Positions 9,835 through 20,022 of a DNA stretch of 64,000 nucleotides are shown one piece after another. The notes beneath the pieces are model-generated. The model saw only the letters and a program-made list of their open reading frames with translations, was not told the origin of the DNA and ran no database searches. The stretch lies in NCBI GenBank assembly GCA_018398575.1, contig JAGTXZ010000014.1, positions 496,001 to 560,000 of the forward strand. The letters run 5' to 3'. Numbering within the stretch: the first letter of the stretch is position 1; every line of letters begins with the position of its first letter. The position numbers and the translations under genes were made by a program. This stretch comes from Ampelomyces quisqualis (taxonomy: Eukaryota > Ascomycota > Dothideomycetes > Pleosporales > Phaeosphaeriaceae).

Positions 9835-12499
9835 TCATCTTCGTACGCTGCGTCGACCAACGCTCGAGAACGTAGGCCTTGTGGGGTTAGTGTATTTGCT
9901 ACTCATGTCCTTTCTGTAATCGCGACGGCTGCTCCTCACGCCCATCCGCTGCAGGGCTTCCCATTGAGGTCGCGTGCGCACCGGTGAACGACTCGATATT
10001 ATTGATGGCATTGTAGAGGGCACCTGACCTAGCTGAGAATTTGCTGATCGAGTGAAAGATGGAAATGGAATTGCAGAGCTTGAAGGTACATGCTGTTGGC
10101 TGAAAAATGTCGACCGATCACGCGCAGAACCATATGCGCTATCATGGAAGAACGGTGAATGACCTGCTTCTGCTATATTGATTAATCCTCCGGGCGCTAG
10201 TTCGCAGCTGTGATACTGTCGCGATGGTGGTGGTCGATCAATCTGTCGTCGCGCATGGCTACTTTGGGACTGGTGCCGGTCCGATATTACTGGCGATTCG
10301 AAGAATGAAAGGCCATTAAGCCCTCTTGAATTTCGCTGACTGGAATCCGGCTCAGGCATGATCATCCGAGGCTTTGGAGACCGATAATCGGCGAAACGAT
10401 TTGAACTGCCTTGGGGCTCAGCGATCCTGGGTCTGGAGAAGTGCGTGTTATCGCGACTGTTGCGCTGAATGTATGGACTTACTATATCGATCTGGCGTCC
10501 CGGTCGGTTCAAGAGTTTTGGAGCTGGAGTGAGTGGAGACCTTAATGTGTCCTGGTAGGTTCCGTTCATGTGGCTGGTATGGCTTGCATGCGTGGTGTTC
10601 GAGTCGTTTATCCTGAAATTCTGCAGCCCATGTGGTGACTGGTATCTATACGAAGACCCTTGATACCGGTCATCCCGAGCATCGAGTTCAATGTTGCCGC
10701 GTGGATCCTGCAGGTAAGGTGTATCACGCCCATTGGAGTGGAATTGGTCAAAGCTGCTCGGTGCATAATCTCGTGGATCCTTGAGTCTAAGCTCAACGCC
10801 ATTGTCGCGCGACAAGCCGTCCATCAAGCGTATATATGATGGCTCACTTGGTAGCTGAACTGGACGATGACTGCCGGTCGCATTCTCCATCTTCATAGGC
10901 GATGAACTTCGAAATGTGAAGTTAGCTGCATCATTCTCCGCACCGACGCTCGAAAAGAGCTGAGATCCAGGTTGGTTTGCACCGTGCTGTGGAGACTCGG
11001 CTGGCAGTGCGCCTGACATGTATTGCGTCTCTTCGCGAACAGCTCCATGTCGCGAGAAGGTAGGGCCGTTGGTGGCAGATACACTGATTGTGCTGTCCCA
11101 TGGCCCGTCCTCATACATGTGCACATCATTGACACCTCGAGAGTCGTACGCAGAGGCTTTCGAAGAGTGTGCTCCAGTCAACTTCTTTCTAAGTGTTGGA
11201 AACATTTTACGCACAGAGCGCATTCGGGAGACGGGCTTTTGTGGCGGTGGCATCGCGTCTCGGCTAGTAGGCGGTTCAATCTGCGTGTTGTTTGGAAGAG
11301 GTGAGTCTATACGCTGTCGCTTCAATGGCCGCTGGATGAATGGACTTGAAGAGGCTGTAATTGCGTTTCCAGGCGTCTGTGCAGATCGACCAGCAGACCT
11401 GCCTGCTGTCTGGCTTGAGGTTGTGTTCGGTAGCGATGTCCCGGAAGTGCCAAAGTAATCGCAATTGATTCCGCCGTCGTCGTTCAGTGCGTTCAGATCG
11501 AAACCTTTTAGGTTAGGAACAGGCTCGAGCGCCATGGCGAAGCCAAGCGAGGCCAGTCGCTTGCGCATCTTGTCGTTTTGCCTGAAACTAAGTTAGCTAT
11601 TTCGCCAAGAGAGTACAGTCACGACGTACTCGATCAGTGTTGGCACCAGTTTCAGGTAGTGCTTGATGGCTTCTTTGTTGTTCTTGAATGTCTCTAGATC
11701 TTTCGGATTGACGTCTAGTCGGCGGTATTGCCCCACCTCTCGTTCCACCGTATGTAGTCGCTCCAGCTCCACTTTGGCACTGTCATACTTCTGCTTGATG
11801 TCCTCTAGGATTTGATTTTCTTGCTGCAAAGTGAGCACCTTGGCGTGTTCCTTGGAAGTGAGATCTTGTATGGAAGTTAACTTCTGCTCAGCCTGGGCTA
11901 AGGCATCTTGAAGTGGTTTCCGCGTCGCGTGAACGTTCTGGCAGTAGCGCACAAGGGCAAGGTATTGGAACTGCAAGATGTTAGCGTCTAATACGCTCCT
12001 TCGAGAGATGAACAGTACCCGCAGTGCCTCAATGTCCTTCCCGTTGCCATCAAATTTGATTGGTGGCGCATCAAACCAGGCTGGTGGAATCATCGGGTCG
12101 TATTCATTTCTGTGGAATCCGCGGATAGAGTACAGGTCTCGAGGTTCACTGTCTTTCTTTTCCCGGACGCATGTTGGACAGGGGGCTTTTGGTCGCTGAC
12201 CTTCAGGATGAAAGGGTGGTGCTATCTTGTGTCAGAAGTTCTTTGGTCGAAAGTAGATCGGTTCTGAACTCACCGCCGCCTTCCAAGTGACTGCCGCAAA
12301 ACACGTGACAGCAGCTTGCGAGGTAGAGATGCGTGACTACGCGCTCTTTGGGGTTGATGCCGTCCGAGAAACCCTCGACTGTCTTGTTGTGGCCTTCGTA
12401 CACATCGGCAAATGTGTAGCAGCACACTGAACATGCGTAGATAAAGTTGAGAGGCGTCGCTGCCTCGCCTGGCGGCACGGTCACCGAGCCAGAGGCCAT
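9835..12499 (-). CDS. RING-like zinc-finger protein with coiled coil and long disordered tail
   Basis: Four exons on the minus strand: 12499-12274, 12221-12019, 11970-11630 and 11581-9835. The introns are short (52, 48 and 48 bases) and phases agree, giving 838 aa. Near the N-terminus a zinc-binding pattern begins CSVCCYTF, continues CCHVFCGSHL, and after the first intron closes with CPTCVREK, matching a RING-type layout (C-x2-C, C-x-H-x2-C, C-x2-C). Residues about 150-240 form a predicted coiled coil (ALAQAEQKLTSIQDLTSKEH; LQQENQILEDIKQKYDSAKV). From about 260 the chain is Ser/Pro/Arg-rich and disordered, with basic clusters and a final GRRSVRR. The layout (RING, coiled coil, basic Ser-rich tail) recalls Zip3/HEI10-type SUMO or ubiquitin ligases of meiotic crossover control, but that is architecture only. 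The start MASGSV is preferred over an upstream in-frame Met at 12613. Confidence 0.82.
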
Positions 12500-12991
12500 G
12501 ATACAATGCACGTTTAGGTGGCAGAGGTCGAGCAGCGGCTGAGGCCGTGGTGGTGAGGTGCACTGGGCGCGAGAGCAAGGAAGTGGCGGTGGAGTGCCCG
12601 TTAAGAATGCCAAGACTAGCCTATCGCACCTGCCGTTCTAAGGGAGTGAAAACACGAACAGCGCGCACGTGACGTAAAAATAAGGGGGAGGGGAGGGGAC
12701 GACGCAGGTGTTCGAGATGATGTGTATCGCGATGAAAGTGCCTATGGCACCACAACTACAGGCGAAAACTGATTCCTCAACGAAAATGAACGACAGAAGA
12801 TGAAGATAACGAGCAACAAGAACATGGATATCTCTCACTTTGGGTGGCAGTGATCATATGTATACACAATCGTAACTATCATTCAATGCTACTCACCCGA
12901 TATACCTCTTGATTCTATGAAAAGATCCGACATGGGTATCTGTTCGGTGGTCAGTTGGACGCAGCTCGGATTTCAGCTGCAAAGCTTGGAC
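12500..12991. other. Intergenic, no gene seen
   Basis: Spacer between two minus-strand genes. It should contain the promoter of the RING-like gene and the 3' UTR of the complex I gene. A GTAAGT right at the complex I stop codon (12988-12993 region) leaves open a downstream 3'-UTR or coding intron. Confidence 0.45.
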
Positions 12992-13621
12992 TTACGAATC
13001 AGGGTATGCCTGCTCGCTCTCCAAGTCGTACCGCTTCTGTCCCGCAGCGGCTGTTGTGTGTAGTGCGGGTGGTGTTGGCGGCATTCCCCCGGGTCCTAAA
13101 ACCTCCTTGGCCAGCCCGGTGTTGGCCTCAAATGCTACTGCCAGGCCTTTCGATCCCCGCTCTTGAGCAGCGACCAATGACTTGGAGCCTGCCTCCCCAA
13201 TTAACTCCTGCTTTGGTGCCGCTGCGCTTCCAACCTCGAGGAGAGCCACTGCATCCGCCTGAGTGATGGTGGAGAGGCGCGGGTATCGTCGCCGAACATC
13301 GCGCTTCCAATATGGGTTTTCCGCAAGGTCGGCGGCTGGTACGGTCACGGGGTCATCGTAGGCGTTGGGGTCGAGACCGCCCGGGGGTGGGTTGCGGAAC
13401 TGTGGGTTCATGGGGATACCGGTCGACCGCTTGGGGTCAAGCGCAAAGAGCCTGTTGATGGCGGCATAGATTCCCTTTGGCTGTACTGTGTATTTCTGTA
13501 ACCCAATTAGTCGAGCGATTTGATCGCATAGGCGTGAGGCTCGAGGAGTGCCGAAAGCGAGGTTGGCATGAGAGAGCCTGAGACGTACCGAGAACGCTAC
13601 GACGCCCTGCTTAGTTGACAT
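12992..13621 (-). CDS. NADH:ubiquinone oxidoreductase (complex I) 21.3 kDa subunit
   Basis: Two exons, 13621-13589 and 13495-12992; intron 13496-13588 (GTACGT...TTACAG) is phase 0 and 93 bases, so reading through it stays open and would insert 31 unrelated residues. The spliced product is about 178 aa: MSTKQGVVAFS then KYTVQPKGIYAAINRLFALDPK. Conserved blocks of the fungal accessory subunit are clear: RSTGIPMNPQFRNPPPGGLD, YDDPVTVPAADLAENPYWKR, DVRRRYPRLSTITQADAVAL, VGSAAAPK and LVAAQERG. The subunit belongs to mitochondrial inner-membrane complex I and has no catalytic motif of its own. The frame ends at TAA 12992, which overlaps a GTAAGT; a further short exon cannot be excluded. Confidence 0.9.
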   Translation of the reverse strand: MSTKQGVVAFSVRLRLSHANLAFGTPRASRLCDQIARLIGLQKYTVQPKGIYAAINRLFALDPKRSTGIPMNPQFRNPPPGGLDPNAYDDPVTVPAADLAENPYWKRDVRRRYPRLSTITQADAVALLEVGSAAAPKQELIGEAGSKSLVAAQERGSKGLAVAFEANTGLAKEVLGPGGMPPTPPALHTTAAAGQKRYDLESEQAYPDS

Positions 13622-13828
13622 CTTGAGTTACAAGTCCCAGACTGTAATATCGCGGAGGAGAATGAGGCCAATGGGCGCATGTACGTTTACTGCGCTGGGA
13701 CGCGCTGTCGTGAGGCTCGGTGAGGTTCGCGGAGCTTGACGACCGCCAAGCCGGCATGTGCCGCTTAGATAACCGGGGAGTCTCATTCGTTACCGAGTCA
13801 CTGCACGCCTCCGTCTTAGCATCCAACA
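13622..13828. promoter_or_regulatory. Upstream region of the complex I subunit gene
   Basis: GC-balanced sequence between the start codon and the first repeat relic. No ORF of interest. It must hold the promoter, but I could not define a TATA box or operator. Confidence 0.3.
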
Positions 13829-13905
13829 TCTATATTACACTCAGATTTCCGCCAAGCTTCCTTGTTATTAGCCAATGGCCTCTGTAAAGCAGCTTCTTAT
13901 TGGCT
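13829..13905 (+). repeat. Relic copy of the sequence targeted by the large transposon nest
   Basis: The stretch tctatattacactcag, then atttccgccaagcttcctt, then gttattagccaatggcctct matches the left flank of the transposon block (36595-36646: ctatattgtacttaaa, tttctgccaagctttgtt, gttattagccaaagg) and appears to continue in its right flank after 63915 (aaaggcttct). Most differences are C-to-T or G-to-A. It is therefore a less mutated copy of a dispersed repeat, and shows what the target looked like before insertion. Its full length and nature are unknown. Confidence 0.6.
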
Positions 13906-14044
13906 ACAGCCCTATCAAGACTGTGTATAGACTAATCTGCACCTACAGAATATAATGCTGCATGGCGTTAGCTGTCAAATGCTCCTTCAAGTCTGCAAAT
14001 AGGAGTCTACTTTCTTCTTATCCCCTGTTTGACGCAACAGAAAA

Positions 14045-14260
14045 TTGCCAAGACTACCTGAAAGCCCTACGCTGCCTTGCTGCGAAGCTATTGTAAGCTT
14101 AAAAAGCCCTACGCGCCACGAAGCTGCTAAAGAAACCCTACTCCTACTTAAAAAGCCCTACGCGCTGCAAAGCCGCCAGAGAAGCCCCCCGCGCCGCGAA
14201 GTCACTAAAGAAGCCCTCGCGCTAAACTGCGAGCCTGAGCCACTGCGAGGCCGAGCCACC
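14045..14260 (+). repeat. Degenerate tandem repeat (aaaagccctacgcgc...gcgaagc...ctaaagaa)
   Basis: At least four imperfect copies of a unit that opens agccctacgc and continues with gc(g/a)aagc(t/c)gctaaagaa, for example at about 14060, 14103, 14154 and 14185. It stays open on the plus strand by composition alone and is not convincing as a gene. It begins about 150 bases after the repeat relic at 13.8 kb and may be part of the same element. Confidence 0.5.
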
Positions 14261-16373
14261 CCGTAGGCCAGCCTATCTAGCCACGGAGAGTATAGTAGGC
14301 CAATCTGCTCGTTGGACTCCATCAAGTTTACTGCTTTGTGCAGATGTTACTCTCAGTTCTCCATGACCCAATCTCGAGATTGACAGAGACATCCTTGTCG
14401 CTTTTGACGTAAATCCTCTGAATGTAACAGAATGACACCATGACTCTAAACAACCATATATTTGCGGTCTGAAATGCTCACAATGACCATTACCGAAGAC
14501 TCCATGATTGTAGTGCTATCTTGACTTTGGATGCACGACCAGCAGTGCCTGATTTGTCGTTTGCTCCGTGATACAAGAAACTGCTATTGCCATTGAAAAT
14601 GCCCATTACGCAATCTTCTACCCTTGTCACAAGTAGCCATGTCGAAAACACTGTCGTGCGGGCTCTCAAATGATGCAGTTCTGAGAGACAAAAGTCTTAA
14701 GGTCTCCATCAAAAGATGCCCGCAGCTTTCACGCACTGGACCTTGACGCCTTTCCCCTGGGGTGTGCCTGGCAACATCGGGAGAAATTTCTCACCAACTT
14801 ACAATCAACAAATCGTGTTTTCTTCCCAATGTGGCAAAACAAAGCCATGTAGATCAAGTTCGAGTCGAACAAGCCCTACCTGATCATGATGTTTTTTGAG
14901 GAAACCAACACCATCTCAGGGGAGTCGGCCGTAGAAGCAACCCACACAATACCAATTACCGCGACGTCAAAACAGGATTGACGCTTCGACGGAAGAAGTG
15001 CTGGACCCCCCCGAGCCGAGGTATACAAGACCACGTGGCGGTAACGTATCATCAAGCAATTTGTTCGCCGCATCGAAAAAGTTGTTCTGAGGAAGGCAAT
15101 CGTTTAAGCATTCTGCATTTGTGCTACAACTTGAAGTCACACCATTTGACATGGCAAGATTCTCTACAGTCTACGTCTGGCACAGTAACAGGGCAAGATC
15201 TTGTATCGGGTTTTCCGTGACTGTACCACCCGAAACTTAGGCTTCTATGTCCTTAGAATCTTATTTTGGGTTTCTAGTGACAACATCAGGGTAGCATGAT
15301 TCTGACCAGGTGCCCAGAATCGGCTTTTCCAGAATTCGAAGCGCGAATCTATCTGCAAGACATTCAGAAAGATGTATTCTCTAGCAGAAATTTCGGGTAT
15401 CTGATCGAGCCAGATACTCACTCCTCAGGTATCTGGCTGTCAGCAACAATGGTAATCTTCAAAGTCCAATTCTTTAGCACCATTTCCTTCAAGCACATAA
15501 CTGGCCGCTAGCCACTGCCTACAAGCATCGACGCCGCGGTAACGCACAGCATGGCTACCCTCTATACACATCCCCTGGAGCTGAGTTTGGAAAGCATGAC
15601 AGAAGTATCGACAGCAACATGGAAGGAACTATTGACGCGGGTTTCTAGCCGCGGCAAGTTTAAGTTTGCCCCTGACATTAACACTCGATCGCTTAATGGA
15701 AAATCGAATGGCTAAGGATGTCGCGAGTTCTGCGGCACTAAAGGTGCTTTTCCTACGTGGAGGGATATTGAGAAAGAACCCTCGTGGGCAGCGTGCAAGG
15801 AGTGTATCCAGAGATTGAACAGGTCGGAGGATCTGTCGCGAACGAATATCAAGTGAGCGTATCAAGGTCTCAAGATTGCCAGTTCTCGCTTGTGTCATGG
15901 TTCCAGTCAATAACTAGTTTAAATTGATTTTTTCTTGTTCAAAGTTTGGTTTCTTGTCACTTCTTCGTACTCAGTCTCAGAAGCCCATCAGGTGACAAAG
16001 CCTTCTGTATGTCGCCAAGAATCGAGCCCACGATACAGAAAGATCATCACCGCAATGCGAACTCCCGCTCGCGAATATAGCCTGACACCTCGTCTCCTGA
16101 TATTCATCTATCTCGCCAGATTATATTGTCCTCTGGGATAACTCCCCCAAGATCGTCATCATCATACCAGGTAAGTGTATTTTTCACCCCCTTGCCTGCT
16201 TCGACAGGCTCAGCACTTCCATTCCACGCTCGCTTCCGCGTGCCTTCATCCTCAGTATTGGCCCTGCGCTCGTTGACTTCAGTGAAGCCTCCCTACTCGT
16301 GACTCAGCTCCGACACGCCACTGCCAATATTTTCACCTCCGTCAACTTCTTCCCGCATCTCTCCCGATGATTT
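14261..16373. other. Long stretch without a supportable gene
   Basis: Only short open frames are present. Frames at 14967-15152 and 15629-15910 (minus) and 15296-15511 (plus) show no domain, signal peptide or consistent splicing. Several stretches look like aged, partly mutated repeat DNA. Confidence 0.4.
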
Positions 16374-16815
16374 CTACGCCCCCAGCTCCTCCGGCTCAAA
16401 AGCTTCCTTCCCTTCACCGGTCTGCAAACCTATACTTCTTCGTCGCCTCAACCAATTCTCCGGATCCCTCTTCACACACTCCTTCGCCCTGTATCCCTCG
16501 AGCCCTATCGACCACTCCGTTCGCCGATCGCCCACCACAATCCTCCCATTCGATGCACCACTCCGACTCAACGCGACCTGACCAGCACACTTCTCGACGT
16601 TCGGCCGCAACTCGTCAAGCGCATCAATACGACTTGCCACTTCGTAACCGAAGATAATTGTCTTGTTCAGGTAAGTCACATCCATGGGACTGGCGTTTGG
16701 CAAGCCGGACCAGATACCGGATGTGTTCTTGATGGTGATGATGTAGAAGTCACGAGAAGGAAAGTTCGCGAGGTATTTGTTGACGAGAAGGAAGCATATG
16801 TTGTGAGTGGGTTAT
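16374..16815 (-). other. Doubtful open frame, possible C-terminal exon of an unknown gene
   Basis: A minus-strand frame runs from about 16815 to the stop at 16374 with protein-like content (NKYLANFPSRDFYIITIKNT; NKTIIFGYEVASRIDALDEL; ENWLRRRRSIG). Its only upstream partner with an ATG (16953, MSLNNIYSRLSDLDCFQL, followed by GTTAGT) cannot be joined to it with an AG acceptor that avoids the in-frame TAA. It may be the last exon of a gene whose start I cannot place, or a decayed copy. No family recognised. Confidence 0.25.
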
Positions 16816-16953
16816 GATTCTTATGAAAGGACTGCGAGAAGGTTTGTTTGAGGGCAGAAAGGAGGAAAGGGAGAGACTCCAAGAGAGCGACGTACTAACG
16901 AGCTGGAAGCAATCCAGGTCAGAAAGCCTACTGTAGATGTTGTTGAGGGACAT

Positions 16954-18560
16954 TAAGTGCCCATGGTGTGAGTTATTGTCAGTAATATTCCCAAGAATAA
17001 GCTTTGGAGGCCGTGGTAGGAGGGGGTAGTAGGATTTAGCGCTGACTATGCATAGTAGTGTGTCCAGACTCTAAGGGTAGGTCGCGATGCGAGATGGCTG
17101 GAGCATTCACGTTAGAGAGAGAGGAAATGATAACCTACGTGTAGCGAGGTTTGAGATGACTTGACCTATCTTTTACTTCTACTTACTCTCTTCTGGATCG
17201 CATCTACCGTCAAGCATTCAGAAGCTTCCGGTTTCTAGCATATCTAATCGTCTATATATGTGACCCCTGTACCAATGAGTACAAAGAGTACAATTTTGTA
17301 ATCCTATTACAATACATGGCTCAAATAAGCTAAAAGTGTGAAAATCTGAAAGAGAGAGTCCCGCAGCTATTGTGATGACGAGGCGGGACAAATGGGCACC
17401 AAATTCATCTAATGACGCCTGAGGCCCATCGTAAAAAGAGTCGTTAGAGTGTCTGTGTACTCAACCGGTTCAAGATGCTATGGCCGTAGCTCCGTGACCT
17501 GCCACACCATGATTCCCTTTCTCAACTTCATACCCATCTCCATGGGAACTGTAGAAAACACTCTGCTTGGAAATAAAGCAGAACGTTTGCTTACTTCTTT
17601 CTCCGGCCAAGTACATATCTACCCAACTTTTACATACTCAATTATAGTTCAAAGTACCTGGTCTGAAAAACCAGCGCAATTCTGATTGCGGTGTTCTTTT
17701 TTCAGATACGCCTAGGCTGCACGTTGCAACATAAGCTTGCTCCTTTGTACTCAGTTTTTAGGACAGCGGATTTTCAGTTGAGTCAGAGTAGCAAACGGGA
17801 GTTGTGTTGAATTTCTACTATCGATATAAGATGCGTATCAAGTGCAGCTCGTTTTTAGCGCTCCCTTTTGAATCTCATCTCTCTATCTTTCTAAGAAATA
17901 GATAGTTACCCAAAATTCGACGCAGCACTCTTGCATGCCCAGTGTCTCCGAACCCATGGGGCTAGGGCTGCTTTGCCTAATATCTACATAACCTGCATGT
18001 GTATTCGACTTAACGTACATATACGCAAAGTTGTAGGGCGCGGAAAATTGTTAGCATTCCAGGCATCGACGCACGTAAAGCTTGCCTAAAGATCACAAGT
18101 AGTTCCGAAAATTAACGTGCGGTGTGATCTGATGTTAAGAAATGCTTTTGATCGGTTGCGACTTTTTACAAGGTGCGCCAGATGTTGCCGCAATACCACT
18201 ATCCCCCGGGCTGTCCTCGAGTTCAGTCGCAATGTCAATTACCACCTCACGTATACATTTACTGGCCTCACTGAGTTGTACGTGGAGAAACGCAACGCTC
18301 ACGATACCCTGTATCACCACAAGACGCCATGTAACAGTACAATCCTGCCTGTTCTCAGAGTCCATCACAAGATCAATGAACACCTAATGCATGCACTTGA
18401 TGGCTTGATTGCCAGCTACACTGTAATTAGCATGAGTCACAGTACCCTGAGGCGAGACAGGCTACATCGTTGGCTAGGGCTCGCATTCAAGTCACATACA
18501 TCACAAGGCAAAGGAAGCTGATGAGAGGAGGCGCGCACGCCCAGAAAGACTTTCATTTTT
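16954..18560. other. Long stretch without a supportable gene
   Basis: Moderately AT-rich. Open frames at 17449-17685 (plus) and around 18117-18521 (both strands) overlap one another and carry no recognisable motif. Confidence 0.4.
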
Positions 18561-18574
18561 GAAATCTTATGGCC

Positions 18575-18690
18575 TTAGGCCCACCGAGCAAAGTGCTCCC
18601 AGGACTCCAAAGAGACGTGCGCCCGAAGGCCGAAGAAACCACCCAGAACTCCAAATAGACTCAATGCCCGAAGGCCGCCGGAACTCCACC
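18575..18690 (+). repeat. Short imperfect tandem repeat in the 3' flank of the polyproline-protein gene
   Basis: Two imperfect copies of a unit of roughly 50 bases containing (g/a)actccaaa(g/t)aga and then gcccgaaggccg, starting near 18603 and 18651. A third, partial ggccttaggccc lies at about 18570. The copies fall just after the stop codon of the minus-strand gene at 18715. Confidence 0.45.
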
Positions 18691-18714
18691 GAAGATCTTG
18701 ATCATGGCATGGCC

Positions 18715-19217
18715 TTACGGCCAGAAGCGCAACAAGCGCAGGAACCACCCGTAGTAGAATAAGGCCCATTCGCGCTCCAAGGAGCGGTTGTTGCGGTCCT
18801 AAATCGATCATCAGTGGAGGTTTTACAGAGATATTGAATGCGATTACTAACCCAGTCTGGAAGACTGACGTACCACTCCAGGACGGAGACGACCCAGCGG
18901 TAGTAGATGTCCTGGATAGGGCCACCCAGGATCTGGTGCTCCGCCCTGGAGAGATCGCGCCACTCGATGGCCTGGGCCCTCCAGACCTCGTACGGGAGAG
19001 GCTCGGGCGGTGGTGGCGGTGGCGGCGTCGAGGGAGGTGGAGGAGGTGGAGGAGGGGGAGGAGGTGGAGGGGGTGGAGGAGGTGGCGGCGGTGGCGGCGT
19101 GGAGAAGGGCGCGGGCGCGGAGCCAGTCGCGGGCGCAGATGGTGGTGATGGCGTGGGGCTGGCCAGGCCCTGGTGGTGGTGGCCGCCAGTGGTGTTGTTG
19201 GCGTTCTGGGCAGACAT
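18715..19217 (-). CDS. Small polyproline protein with conserved-looking aromatic C-terminus
   Basis: Two exons, 19217-18852 and 18798-18715; intron 18799-18851 (GTTAGT...ATTTAG) is phase 0. The product is 149 aa. Residues 1-40 are Asn/His/Ser/Pro-rich (MSAQNANNTTGGHHHQG). Next comes an almost pure proline tract of about 30 residues encoded by a GGT/GGA/GGC-rich triplet run. The last 80 residues change character (EPLPYEVWRAQAIEWRDLSR; QDIYYRWVVSVLEWYVSLPD) and end with EREWALFYYGWFLRLLRFWP, rich in Trp, Tyr and Arg. This part looks like a folded or membrane-apposed module. There is no signal peptide. An upstream in-frame extension to 19499 begins with GTG and is not preferred. Function unknown. 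Confidence 0.6.
19005..19105 (+). repeat. GGN triplet run encoding the polyproline tract
   Basis: Nearly uninterrupted ggt/gga/ggc/ggg triplets on the plus strand, read as proline codons on the minus strand. Mixed third bases suggest selection on the protein rather than a pure microsatellite. The tract is likely to vary in length between strains. Confidence 0.8.
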
Positions 19218-19539
19218 CTTGATGTGGAGCGTCTGTTGCTGAATAGCAGAAGTATCAAAATACCAGCTGTTTATATGTGCCTGCTGGCGGAGGCCCCTGC
19301 GCTCGCCAAGCCCTTCAAAAGCTCCAGCGACGGCGACCCGTACAGTACTATAGAGCTGCCAATAGGCCACTGCATGGCATACTTCTGGTTGGAAACCGTC
19401 CCTGAGCCAGCTCATAACTCCATTGAAGCCACAGAGACACAATATAGCCCCAATGACCTGGTGGTCTTGGCTATTCACAGCTGGCTGCGAAAGGGACACG
19501 GGCCACTACAGCCGGTAGCACTCCGGCAATCCGAGAACT

Positions 19540-20022
19540 AAGGAGATACCCCTGTACGGTGGAAGACCAGCTAAGCGTGTAGGATACGATGTGAAGAGGG
19601 GACGAGGATAGAGAAGGGATTTGAAGGCTACGAGGATCGGTTGACGAAAAGGTCGACTTGGTGTATAGAGAAGAGGAAGAACGGGAGATTCAGCAGATTA
19701 GATGCTCGATCTCGCGCAGAAGAGAAAGACTCCTTTCATGAGATGACTTCGGGCGCGAGAGGGTGGGCGAGGTGTGTAGCTTATGCACTTTAGTAATCTT
19801 TGTGATCTTACTCAGCCAGATGCATAACGACGATGCATTCAAATTCCCGTAGAAAGCGAGAGGGGTCGTATGCTCGTGGCGTGCACATCTTCTCTATGGC
19901 CGCAACTCTTGTGGCGGGGCATCAAGTGAAGTCAGGGCTGCTGGGTAAGATCACTCTCGTACGCACCACTGACTCCAACGACCGAACCGCAATCTCGGGA
20001 TACTTGACGCCTGCGGATACTC
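19540..20022. other. Intergenic, no gene seen
   Basis: Upstream flank of the polyproline-protein gene. The only frame of note (19833-20033, plus) has no recognisable content. Confidence 0.4.

Noticed and set aside
18575..19258. 227-codon minus-strand frame rich in Arg, Pro and His
   Set aside because: It is the shifted reading of the GGN triplet run; the polyproline frame with an ATG and a clean intron explains the region.
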